Position numbers and translations under genes: made by a program. Under the pieces are notes generated by a model. The model was not told the DNA's origin. It worked only from the letters and a program-made list of their open reading frames with translations, and did not search any database. From Blastocladiella emersonii ATCC 22665 (Eukaryota; Blastocladiomycota; Blastocladiomycetes; Blastocladiales; Blastocladiaceae), in contig JANHCV010000012.1 of NCBI GenBank assembly GCA_025594325.1, positions 620,001-684,000 of the forward strand: DNA of 64,000 nt, written 5' to 3'. Positions 31,500 to 40,805 of this stretch are shown here, in pieces (position 1 is the first letter of the stretch; each line of letters starts with the position of its first letter).

Positions 31500-32530
31500 T
31501 CTCAGCGGCGCGTCGCGCTGCCTCCCGTGCCACCCCTGCCCGTGCGCGCGGCTCGGCCCTGGCAAATGAAATCGGAGCCACGGCGACGTCGGCCACCAAA
31601 TCGATGCGGCAAAAGTACGCGGTCTGGCCGACCAGGCACATCGCGAGCCCGCCCGCGAGCCCGTACCACATGGCGGGCAGCCCGAGCTTGGCCACGAACG
31701 TGAGGACGACGCCGAGTGGGATCCCGACCACGTAGTACGCCGCGAGGCTGAACCCGGCCGCGACCCGGTGCTTGCCGCACCCGTACAGTGTCACGTTGTG
31801 AATCTTCGTGGCGAACACAGCAAGTTCGGCCACGGCAGCACGCCGGCGACCTGCTCGAAGACGTTCGGGTCGCTCGTGAACGCGCGCGAGATCTCCCGCT
31901 GTAAAGCAACGGTGAGCGTATCTCCCGCTGTAAAGCAACGGTGAGCGCGGCCGTGGCCAGCGGTGCGCCCAGGCCGAGCGCGACGGCTACGGACTTGACG
32001 TGGCTCGCGCCCGCCGCGTTCCTGGTTGCCGACGCGGGCTACCGTCACGGCGCAGATCCCGACGGGGACCATGATCACCAGGGTGACGAAATTGACGACG
32101 ACGGCTTGCGCCGTGAGCACGAACGCGAGCGGGCCGAGCGTGACCATCCCCGGGAGGCCGAGCTTGACGTACGCGGTCCAGCCGTGCAGAGCCGCGCGCG
32201 ACCACGGCGCCCAGCACTGGTGCCCGTCGACGCGCCAGATGCACAGCGCCGTGTGCGCGAGGATGATCCGTTCGGCCGCAGCACTCGCGGCCGCGGTCCC
32301 CAAATACCCGAGTCTGAGCGGCAGCGTGTCGGCGTGCGTCAGGGAGTAGGTACCCGAGCCGGGCAGCGCGGGGAGCGAGACGGGGAACGGACTGGACCCG
32401 CGTGATGCCCTGCGCACCACGAGGAACTTGTACGCGCAGTTGGACGCGAGCGCCGCGGGAATCCCGAATCACAGCACGTGGATGTACTTTCCCGCGAGCT
32501 GCGCGAGGTCACGGCATGCAAAGGCAGAGG
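31500..32530 (-). pseudogene. MATE-family efflux transporter pseudogene
   Basis: Minus-strand pieces follow MATE order: LAGKYIHVL then an in-frame TGA, FGIPAALASNCAYKFLV, a shift to AQGITRVQSVP, then HQCWAPWSRAALHGWTAYVK LGLPGM, LTAQAVVVNFVTLVIMVPVG, a shift, SRAFTSDPNVFEQVAGVLPW, another shift, GCGKHRVAAGFSLAAYYVVG IPLGVVL and WYGLAGGLAMCLVG. These are the W..WSREA..GW..F.KLGIPGM, FTSDPEV and LRGCGKQ..GA..N..AYYV.G.P landmarks of eukaryotic MATE proteins. The N-terminal third is missing, and at least one nonsense codon and three shifts are present. A 28-nt direct duplication at 31891-31947 accounts for one of the breaks. Confidence 0.75.
31891..31947. repeat. two-copy 28-nt tandem duplication in the MATE pseudogene
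   Basis: ATCTCCCGCTGTAAAGCAAC GGTGAGCG occurs at 31891-31918 and 31920-31947, separated by one T. It lies between the VARVGNQ and FTSDPNV parts of the transporter, so it inserts extra residues and shifts frame. Confidence 0.85.
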
Positions 32531-33606
32531 GTCGGGGCGTGAGACACTCCTGTCTCGCGTCAGTCACGTGTGGCGTTCGCCGACGCGTCAGCGGGTCCTG
32601 CTTGTGGGGCGCGTCTCCCACACTCCCCAAACCCGGAGCCGCAATCGGAGGCAAAGTGCCGAATCGGGACCCTCGACTCTCCAGCCTCGTTCATTTACGC
32701 GTTGGCCGACTGCTGACGGCGGACGTCGACGGAGCAGCAGCAGCGACCCCAGCGGCGGCAGTTTGCCCAGGAACACGCGTCCTCTCCACGATGAGCTGGC
32801 GCTGACTCGTTCGGTGCACGCCACGCGCACGCGAGAGACTCTGTGCCCCCGTTGCCTTCTCGAGCAAGACTGCTTGACACGAGAACGGGTACGTTTGCTC
32901 TCGCCGCGACGCGTCCTCGCTCTCCCCCTCCCCACCCGCGCGTCGATCCATCACCGCCCACTGCAATGCATCATGTCGCGCCACGGCCCGTGCACGGCGT
33001 CGGGCTGTTGTCGACAGAGCCGAGGGAGCCGAGCCACGCCTTGGAGAAGATCCAAAGTGGGGCCGCCCCGCGCGCCGCGCCGCCGCCGCCTCCCGCGTGA
33101 GTGGCTGAAAGCGTTGCGGCAGGCTGGCATCACCGCGGCGCCGAGAGCGCGGCGCCACCTTCGCTGTGCGGGTTCATCTTCTCGGCCGCCCTTCTCCTCT
33201 CTCTCAGCTCGTCTCGTCCGCAGCGCGCGTGCGGTCGGTCCCTTGCAGCTCCGTCACCTGGCAACTCTCTCTCCCTCATAGACGCCATCAGGCCTATACC
33301 TCTCTCGCACCCGCACTCACGACCGACGACCCGGTCCTCGCTCGCTCAAGGCGCCGCCACGCTCTACTCGTTCGCGTCGCACCGCGCGATACCCCGGCGA
33401 CCTCCACGACCTCTCGGCCGGGCCGCGCAGTCCGTCTCCGGCCGCGTGCCTTCGCCACCACTTGCCTCGTTCGCTCGCGCGCGCCCAACCCGCAGCAGCT
33501 GCAGCGTCCTGCCTGTCTGCCTGCCTCGCCACCCTCCATCATCCTCGCTGCCCTCTCTCTCTCCTCGCCTGGAGCTGAGCCGCACTCTCCCCCTCCACCA
33601 CCCACC
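32531..33606. other. intergenic / 5' region of the following gene
   Basis: No gene supported. A motif variant (GTCTCGCGTCAGTCACGTGT GGCG, then CGACGCGTC) is at 32551-32587. From about 33270 the plus strand is CT-rich (many CTCTC and TCGC runs), as in a fungal promoter or leader for the ATG at 33607. Confidence 0.4.
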
Positions 33607-36152
33607 ATGGATCAATTCGCGCGCAACCTCGTGCGGTCGTACGCGCCGCTGCCGCCCACGTCCAACGCGGACCAGCCTGCTGCCGCTGCTCCCGCATCCC
33701 GGCCAGGGACGGGTGCCGGCACGGGTGCGACGACGGCGCAGGGCCGGGCGGTCGAAGACTTTCTGTCGTCGACGTTCGGGTCGGGCGGCGGCGCGCTGTT
33801 CGGCAAGGTGCGCGAGCTCGAGGACATCATGCAGTCGGTCAAGTCGACGATCCAGCAGCACAGCTCGGCGCTGCTCGACCTGCGCGGCCAGGTGTCCGAG
33901 TACGTCATTCTTTTGTATCATGGGTTCGAGGGATCGTGTGCGTGCGGGTCCACGCGGGCGGTGGGGCCGCGAAGGATGGCACCGTGTCGCAGCCGCCGTG
34001 GATGGCATCACTCGGCGGAGTCGCGGCGGCGGCGGTCGGTGGTGGTCGCCGCCCTCGCCACACGCCGCTCCCCCCGACCAGAAAAGCACCCGCTCCCGGC
34101 ATCCCCTCCCTCTCTCTCCCTGCCCGCGAGACACTAACGTCTCCCCCATTCATGCATCGCTGAAGCGTCAAGGACACGATCCACACCACCGCCACCGCCC
34201 AGGCCTCGTCGATCGGCACCCCGCCCTCGGACCTGCACGGCGCCTACGCCACCACCAACCTGCTCGACCAGGTCGACTCGGTCGTCGACGACGTGGACGC
34301 GGACTACCCGCTGCACTCGCGCCGCTACTCTCGTCAGCGCCAGCAGCACTCGCTCCACGACAGCGGCATCTCCTCCACCGTCTACCCGCCCCCCGACAAC
34401 GCGCACGCCATGCCGCCGCCGCCGCCGCCCGCCGTCGACTCGTTCCTGTCCAACATCCTGACCCACCACGCGCCCCCGCAGCCCGAGGAGCAGGACGCCA
34501 TGGACGTCGACCTGCGCCTCAACCGCATGTCGCGCACCCTCGAGTCGCTCATCTCGGACGCGCGATCGGTCCTCTCGACGCCCGGCGACTCGGACGACCC
34601 GCCCACCTCGTCGCCGCGCGGGTCGTACGACGAGGACGCCGAGGACGCCGAGGAGGACGACGATGATGTCTACTCGGTGACCTCGTTCCGCTCCACCCCG
34701 CTCATGCGGTCCACGCGCGCCCGGCTGCTTCGGACTCGCAGCAGCTACGCCGGTGGCAGCGTCCCGCCACCGCTCCAGCCGCCGTCAGGCGGATCGCACC
34801 GCCGCCGCAGCCCGCTCGGCTCGCCCGTCGACGCCTCGGTGGGGGACCGCGACCCGGACGTCCTCGCCGCGCGCCGCGCCCAACGCCGCGCGACCATCCT
34901 GAACCCCGAGGGCGTCGCCGCGGCCACCGGCGGGTCGGGCGCGCACCAGGCGACGCTCGACGCGCTCAACGGCTCCCATCCGCGCCCTGCATCTTCCGTC
35001 GGTGGCCGCCGCCCGCCCATCCCGCAGCCGCACACGCCCGCGACCCCGACGTCCGTCGCGCCCGTCGGCGCCGAGCAGTTCCGCGCCAACCCGCGCGTCG
35101 CCGGGTTCCCGCCGCACATGTTCGACTACCCGGCCTCGTCCAATGGGGATCTCGACTCGATGACGACGGCGCGGTCGCCCGTCTACGACGCCGACTCGGG
35201 CACCCGCATCCGCCGCTCCGACCTCCCGCTGCCGCGGCACCCCGGCCGCCCGTCGTCCGTCGTCGGCGGCGTCTACCCGCCGCCGCCCGCCGACTACTAC
35301 CCGCCGAGCCCGCCGCGGTCCGGCCTCGGCGTTTCGCCAAACCCGAACGTCGCCGCCGCGTACTACGACGACGACCTCGACTTCGCCTTCGACGCGCGGT
35401 CCGAGTTCTCGGTCACCCCGTCCGAGTCGCCGTCGGGCTACTTCCGCGTCCCGCCCACGCCGCACGCGATGCCCTCGGTGGCGTATCATGCACCGCCCGA
35501 GCGCCCGCGGTACGCGGCGTCGGTCTTTTCGGACTTTTCGGCGCGCATGGGCCTGAGCCCGGCGCAGCGCGCGAGTATGATGGCCGCGCAGCAGGCGGCG
35601 CCGGTGCCGATGGTCCCCGCGTTCACGCGCGCGGCCAGTCAAGTGGGCCCGAACGGCGGGTCCGCGGCGTCGACGCTCGCCGCCGCCATGCACGGCGCCC
35701 CCGCGCACATGGTGCCCGACCCGACGGCGCTCCTCGAGCCGGTCCCGCCCGGGTCGGTCCTCCACAGCGGCGGGAGCGAGTCGGCGACCGCGACGCCCGA
35801 GGAAGACCGCGCCTCCGCGGCCCCGCAAGCGGCGAGCGGGTTCCTGGGTCTCGGCCCGAAACGCTGGCTCGCGATCGTCGTGGCGGGCTACTGGGTGCTC
35901 GACTCGACGGCGTTCCTGTGGTTCCTGTTCGTCCTCGGCACGCTGTTCCTCGGGATCAAGGGGCTCTGGCAGTGGGTCGCGGAGCTGTCCGAGGATATCG
36001 TCGAGCTCATGATCCTCGACACGGCCGCGGCAGCGCGGAGCGTGCCTGGAAAGGAGGATAAGAAGAGTAGGAAGAAGGGAGGAGACCGCAGCGTCAGCCG
36101 AAAGCGGCGCAGCAAGTCCGCGAAGCGCGATCCCGCGGCGGTCGCGGCGTAG
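33607..36152 (+). CDS. coiled-coil / disordered protein with C-terminal membrane hairpin, about 754 aa
   Basis: Exon 1 from MDQFARNLVRSYAPLPP carries a predicted coiled coil (GKVRELEDIMQSVKSTIQQH SSALLDLRGQ). An intron of about 280 nt follows; 33892-34172 keeps phase 0, but the 5' site (GTGTCC) is weak and the exact ends are uncertain. Exon 2 continues DTIHTTATAQASSIG, then a long Ser/Pro/Arg-rich, acidic-spotted disordered part. Near the C-terminus is one hydrophobic stretch, WLAIVVAGYWVLDSTAFLWF LFVLGTLFLGIKGLW, long enough for a hairpin or two short spans. The tail is strongly basic (KEDKKSRKKGGDRSVSRKRR). No family recognised; a tail-anchored organelle or peripheral-membrane protein is plausible. 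Converges with the TAF1A-like gene, stops 51 bp apart. Confidence 0.65.
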
Positions 36153-36203
36153 ATGGACAAGTGGAATGGTGAATACACGGTTTTGAATATATCTCTCACT
36201 AGA

Positions 36204-37682
36204 CTACTTCCTCGCGCGCTTCCTTGGCCGCTCCGCTTCCTCATCCCGCTCAGGCGACGACGGCGGCGCGCTCGGCGCGGGTACGAGCTCGGCCACATCA
36301 ACCTGGAGCCCCACGACCTCGTCGACCATCTCCGGCGGCACCCCCGCCCGCCCCGCCCACAACGCCTCCCTTGCCGCCGCGTACGCCTCGGGGACGACCG
36401 CCAGCATCACGAGCGCCTTGTACGTGACGAGCTCCGCCGATTCCCCCCAATGCCGCGCGAGATGGAACGCGAACCACCACGCGCGCCGCCACTTGAACAA
36501 GCTTGGCACCTCGTCGGGGTAACGGTACACGAGGTGCGTCAGGAGCTGCCACTGTTCGAGCGAGTGCACGGGGAAGTCCCATTCGGCGACGGCCGCGGCG
36601 CGGGACGCGGGGGTCGAGGAGTCGAGCCAGTCCTCGGTGAGAGCGACCGCCGCGCGCCCGTCCGCGGGCAGGACGAGGGACGGGTCGAGCCACGCGGCGG
36701 CAAGTGTCGGGTCGGTCTCCCCGTCGTCGTCGAGCTCGAGCTCGATGGCGTGGGAAGTGACGAGGGCGAGCACGTGTTCGCGCGAGCGCATCAGGACGGC
36801 GGCTGGCAGGTCGGGTGAGGGGGTGCAGGCGGCCAGGGCGGCGAGCGATTTGCCCAGGACGGCGGGGATGAGCGTCGAGAGGCCCGCCGAGGAGAGGAAC
36901 CGCGTGTAGTGCGCGAGGTACCGTGTCGAGGCCGGGTGTACGGCGTGCAGCCGCTCGAACGCGTGCCGTGCAGCGGCGCGGTACTGCGCCGCGAGCGTGC
37001 GCGCCTGCGACGCGGCGCCCGTGCCGAACTGCGACGAGGTCGGCTGTTGTTGGTAGGCTGGAATGGCGGGCTCCTCCTCCTCCTCCTCCTCCTCCTCCTT
37101 CCCGTCGTCGTCCGAGCCAGCCTTGACCTCGGTCTCCTCGGCCGGCTCGCGGTCTGCCTCCCACAGCTGCACCGCGACGAGCGCATACGTCCCGAGCACC
37201 CGCTCGTCCTCGGCGAACGGGTACTGCGAGACCAGCGGCTCGAGCGTCGCGAACGCCTCGGCCGCCTCCCCCGCGAGCACCTGGTGCAGCGCCAGCTCGA
37301 CGGCCATCGCCGGCCGGTCCGCATCGTTGGGGGAGTCGAGCGACAGCAGCGCGCGCAGGAACCGGACCACCGACTGCGGCGTGACCCGCGGGTCCGAGGC
37401 GGACTGCAGGCCGCGCAGCACCGCGACGCCCGCGGGCCAGACCACCCCCAAATCGGGGGAGGGCGCGCGGACGTAGGCGAGCAGGAGGTGCAGCGCGTCG
37501 GCCCACCGGTGCTGGGAGAGGCAGGTGCGCAGGCCCTCGAGGGTCGCCGCGCGGAAGGACTCGGCGACGACGAGCGCGCGGTGCGTGCCGAGGAACGAGC
37601 GGTCGGCGTGGAAGGGCGAGGCGGCGGATGAGGGCGGGAGGCGCGGGCGCCGGGTGCGCGGCTGGAGCGTGGCGCGCGGCAT
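36204..37682 (-). CDS. probable TAF1A/Rrn11-like RNA polymerase I factor, 492 aa
   Basis: Single open frame with start at 37682 (MPRATLQPRTRRPRLPP). Residues 50-160 form helical repeats: LRTCLSQHRWADALHLLLAY, VVWPAGVAVLRGLQS, SVVRFLRALLSL, ELALHQVLAGEAAEAFATLE. This TPR-like arrangement, including the HRWxxAxxLLxxY start, is like TAF1A, a TBP-associated subunit of the SL1/core-factor complex at rDNA promoters. An acidic spacer follows (11 Glu in a GAG/GAA run at 37073-37103), then TPR-like LAAQYRAAARHAFERLHAVH and an SLEQWQLLTHLVYRYPDEVP segment. The C-terminus ends RPRKRARK, a nuclear localisation signal. Shares a 183-bp divergent promoter with the gene at 37866. The family call is by eye and tentative. 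Confidence 0.5.
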   Translation of the reverse strand: MPRATLQPRTRRPRLPPSSAASPFHADRSFLGTHRALVVAESFRAATLEGLRTCLSQHRWADALHLLLAYVRAPSPDLGVVWPAGVAVLRGLQSASDPRVTPQSVVRFLRALLSLDSPNDADRPAMAVELALHQVLAGEAAEAFATLEPLVSQYPFAEDERVLGTYALVAVQLWEADREPAEETEVKAGSDDDGKEEEEEEEEEPAIPAYQQQPTSSQFGTGAASQARTLAAQYRAAARHAFERLHAVHPASTRYLAHYTRFLSSAGLSTLIPAVLGKSLAALAACTPSPDLPAAVLMRSREHVLALVTSHAIELELDDDGETDPTLAAAWLDPSLVLPADGRAAVALTEDWLDSSTPASRAAAVAEWDFPVHSLEQWQLLTHLVYRYPDEVPSLFKWRRAWWFAFHLARHWGESAELVTYKALVMLAVVPEAYAAAREALWAGRAGVPPEMVDEVVGLQVDVAELVPAPSAPPSSPERDEEAERPRKRARK

Positions 37683-37865
37683 GGTCCCTTAACGTTGCAT
37701 CGAGTGGTGGTGGTGCTTCATGGAAGTGTGAGGAGGGAGGAGGAGGGGGAGGGACGAGGCGGAGGTGAGGGCGCACGTGGCGGCGGCCGATCAACTCACC
37801 ACGTCGGCGCGCCCCCGCTCGTCTTCCTCCCCCTCTCCGTGCCGTAGAGCGTCGTCACAAGAACC

Positions 37866-39977
37866 ATGTATCGCGCACGCCTCCTGCACCGGGCCGCTGC
37901 CGCCCGCCCATGGCTCGCGGGCGCTGCTGCCGCTGCCGTGACCCGGCCCGCCGTGGCCCGCGTCGTCGCTGCCCGTAAGGTCGCCGCCGCCCCGCAGGCG
38001 TACTACGCCTCGCTGTCGGCCGCGTCTTCTCCGGCCGCGGCTCCCGCTGAGGCGCCCGCCGCTGAGGCACCCGTTGCTGCGCCGCTGGCGGACCCCACCA
38101 CGCCGATGCACGTCGAGGTCGCCGCGGCGCTCGACCGGATCCTGGCGCTCCCCGAGCTGTCCACCAAGTGGTCGCGCCGCCTCGCCTTCGCGGCCGAGCG
38201 CGACTGGGACGGTCCGCTCAAGGTTTTGGTCGTCGCGGACCGCCACGTCGGCCGCGCCGCGCTCGTCAACGCGCTGCTCGGGTACCCGGACGGCCGCGCC
38301 GCCGTCGACGAGACGTGGGGCGCCGACTTTGCCGACACGATCCGCATCACCAAGGGCGACGCGTGGGCCGAGGAGACGGTCGACGGCGGGATCCGCCGCA
38401 TCAAGGTCCCGCACTCCCCCCTCCTGGCGGATGCGGAGTTGACGCTCGCCCCCGCGCTCCCGCACGTCACCAACGTCTCGGACCTCAACACGCTCGCGAC
38501 CAAGCACGACCTCGTGCTCGTCGTCACCGACACCCCGCGCCACCTCAGCACCGCGCGCGAGGAGCTGTTTGTCGCCGCGCACCGCGACCGCCGCCCGCTC
38601 GTCGTCGCCGTGAACGGGACCGACTACCTCGCCAACGAGGCCGTCGAGCTGCCCCGTATCCTCGCCGCCGTCCGCGCGCGCGTCCCGCACGCCGACGCCG
38701 TGTTCCCCGTCTCGACGCGCCGCGCCGCCGTCGCCCAGTACCTGTCGTCCGCGACCAGTGATGGGGATAGCGGCGTCCCGGCGCTCGCCGAGCACCTCCG
38801 CCGCACCGCCGCCGCCGGCCCCGCGCGCGCTCAGCTCAAGTACCGCTCGGCGCTCGCCACCGCGCGCGACGCGCTCGACCATCTCGACGCGCAGCTTGCG
38901 ACCGCCGGCGACCGGCTCGCGGCGCTCGACCGCGCGTTCCAGCGCCGCGTCACCGACCGGGTTTTGGGGGATCAGCGCCGCCTCCTGACCGAGTTCCACG
39001 ACCGCGACCTGCGCGCCGTCGCGGACGCCGTGGCGCGTATCCAGGCGTCGATCCGCGGGTTCTTTGACGCTACGCCCTTCTGGAAACTGTTCTGGCACGC
39101 CGACGGTGTGGGTGCGGCGCTCCGCGCGCATCTCCGCTCGCACCTGCTTTCGGAAGCGGAGGCGCGGATGGCGTTCGCGTCCGGCCGGCTCGGCGAGGGG
39201 CTGCGGTACCTCTACGCCGGCGTCGAGGCCACCGTCGCGGAGCTGCACCGCGGCGGCGAGGCTGCGCCCACGGCCGCGGGGACGGCGTGGCCCGCGGCCG
39301 ACTCGGTTTCCGCCGCCGCTTCCGCCAAATCCGAGGAATCGACGGCCTCCGTCGCCGCGACCGAAGCCGCCGCGACCGACTCGGAGCCCCTCGCCGCGCC
39401 GGCGCCCGAGATCGTGGACCCGGCGCTCGAGCCGATGCTCACGTTCCTGGACCGCATGCAGGACCTGGTCGCCCGCGACGCCGCCGCGCACGCAAACGTC
39501 GACCCGTTCGCCCTCTCCAACGTCGTGTGGCGGTTCCGCGCCCAGTTCGAGCAGGGCGACTACGCCGACCACGTCCGCGCCCACGCCGAGTCCCTTGTCC
39601 TGCGGACCGCGGCCGCGCAGGGCGCCGCCGTCGTCGGCACGCTGCTCGCGGTTGTCAACGGGATCGACCCCGCGCTCGCCGTCCCCGCGGGTGTCGTGGG
39701 AAGCGCGGCCAGTCTGGCGTGGATGCGCGGCGAGTGGGGCAAGTTCGAGGACAAGTACATCAAGCTGACGGGCGAGCTCCAGGACGCGATGCGCGCGGAT
39801 CTCCTCGGCGCGTACCACGGCCTCGTCAACGATAAGCTCACGGTGCCCATGTCCAACCTCGTCGACGTCTATGACCAGGCCGTCCGCGATAACGCCGAGC
39901 ATATCGATGCGCGCCGCGCGGAGGTTGCCAAGGTGCGCGCGGTGGTGGATGGGCTGATCAAGCGGATTGACGCGTAG
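37866..39977 (+). CDS. mmc1: Mmc1-like mitochondrial dynamin-related protein, 703 aa
   Basis: Residues 1-50 are Arg/Ala-rich without acids (MYRARLLHRAAAARPWLAGA), a clear mitochondrial presequence. Residues about 115-290 look like a degenerate dynamin-type GTPase: LKVLVVADRHVGRAALVNAL in place of the P-loop (Arg for the usual Lys), LVVTDTPRHLS for the DxxG region and VVAVNGTDYLANEAVELPRI for NKxD. Long helices follow (QLATAGDRLAALDRAFQRRV; HDRDLRAVADAVARIQASIR). Near the C-terminus, GAAVVGTLLAVVNGIDPALA VPAGVVGSAASLAW is hydrophobic and fits an inner-membrane insertion. The layout matches fungal Mmc1, described as a noncanonical dynamin-family protein supporting cristae. Loss of the P-loop Lys suggests no GTP hydrolysis. 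No intron. Confidence 0.6.
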   Translation: MYRARLLHRAAAARPWLAGAAAAAVTRPAVARVVAARKVAAAPQAYYASLSAASSPAAAPAEAPAAEAPVAAPLADPTTPMHVEVAAALDRILALPELSTKWSRRLAFAAERDWDGPLKVLVVADRHVGRAALVNALLGYPDGRAAVDETWGADFADTIRITKGDAWAEETVDGGIRRIKVPHSPLLADAELTLAPALPHVTNVSDLNTLATKHDLVLVVTDTPRHLSTAREELFVAAHRDRRPLVVAVNGTDYLANEAVELPRILAAVRARVPHADAVFPVSTRRAAVAQYLSSATSDGDSGVPALAEHLRRTAAAGPARAQLKYRSALATARDALDHLDAQLATAGDRLAALDRAFQRRVTDRVLGDQRRLLTEFHDRDLRAVADAVARIQASIRGFFDATPFWKLFWHADGVGAALRAHLRSHLLSEAEARMAFASGRLGEGLRYLYAGVEATVAELHRGGEAAPTAAGTAWPAADSVSAAASAKSEESTASVAATEAAATDSEPLAAPAPEIVDPALEPMLTFLDRMQDLVARDAAAHANVDPFALSNVVWRFRAQFEQGDYADHVRAHAESLVLRTAAAQGAAVVGTLLAVVNGIDPALAVPAGVVGSAASLAWMRGEWGKFEDKYIKLTGELQDAMRADLLGAYHGLVNDKLTVPMSNLVDVYDQAVRDNAEHIDARRAEVAKVRAVVDGLIKRIDA

Positions 39978-40660
39978 GTGGTGAGGCGAGCGAGGCGATG
40001 CGGAAATGTATGACGGTTGAGTATGAGCTTGGAAACTGGTTCGGGGCTGCGGAGGGGCGAGCCAGCGCGAGAAGCTTTACGGGTGAAGTAGGGCCGACAC
40101 GCTTTATGGCTCAAACTGATCCACCACGGCGGCCATCTGTGAGGTTTGCGCGTGCGCGGACGACGGCCAGGACCTCGCGATAGCGCCCCAAGGAACAGGC
40201 TACGTCGCCGCTGCGGGCGCCGCGCTCAGCAGCGCTCCGCCATGCATCGCGCTTGCTCTTGCAGCACTCGGCGCGCGTAAGGGATGGGCCAAGCTGCGAC
40301 CAAGCTGCTGGTACAGTAGCTGAGAGACTTTCTTGCCAGGGTCGCTTAGTAGCTGTCGTCACGGAAGCGTCGCTCGCTGCTTTGGGCTGAGCTGATCTTC
40401 GGAGCTGACAAAGTGTTTCGCTCGGTGCTCCCACCGGCTAAAACTGTTTCATCTACATCTATACGCCAGATATAATGACCTTCGTCCGAAGAGCGACCAC
40501 GAAGGCCGCGCAACCAATCGAGCGCGTCGCGTCGCTCTCCCCAGCCATATCCAGGCAAGCTCTTCGATGGAGAGGGCTTTGTATGAACTCGGTTATCCCA
40601 CGGCTGCACGGCAGCTCAGCGGCATTGCGAAGCTCCTGGAGACAGCGGGAGGCAGGGGCA
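39978..40660. other. intergenic
   Basis: No gene recognised. Ends with the motif copy at 40661. Confidence 0.4.
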
Positions 40661-40696
40661 GAGACGCGTTGCGATATCATGTGAGGCTCACGCGAG
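40661..40696 (+). promoter_or_regulatory. dispersed ACGCGT / ATATCATGTGAG motif
   Basis: GAGACGCGTTGCGATATCAT GTGAGGCTCACGCGAG, 110 bp before the family start at 40806. Also a near match to 46442-46483. Confidence 0.6.
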
Positions 40697-40805
40697 CGGT
40701 GATTCAGGTTCTGATCAAGCCGCTTGCGGCTCACTGGCGGCAGAACCCCTGCTGGCGGTCGTCGCTCCTCCGTAAACCACTACCATCAAGCGAAAACCGG
40801 CTACC

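Noticed and set aside
32478-33281. 267-aa plus-strand open frame
   Set aside because: Covers the 5' end of the MATE pseudogene and promoter sequence; Arg/Ser-rich, no domain.
33101-34666. 521-aa plus-strand open frame
   Set aside because: Different frame from the ATG at 33607; Arg/Pro/Ser-rich with no domain, crosses the intron of the accepted gene.
37791-39902. 703-aa minus-strand open frame
   Set aside because: Antisense shadow of the Mmc1-like gene; Arg/Gly/Val-rich, no domain, and the plus strand has a clear mitochondrial presequence and dynamin-like motifs.
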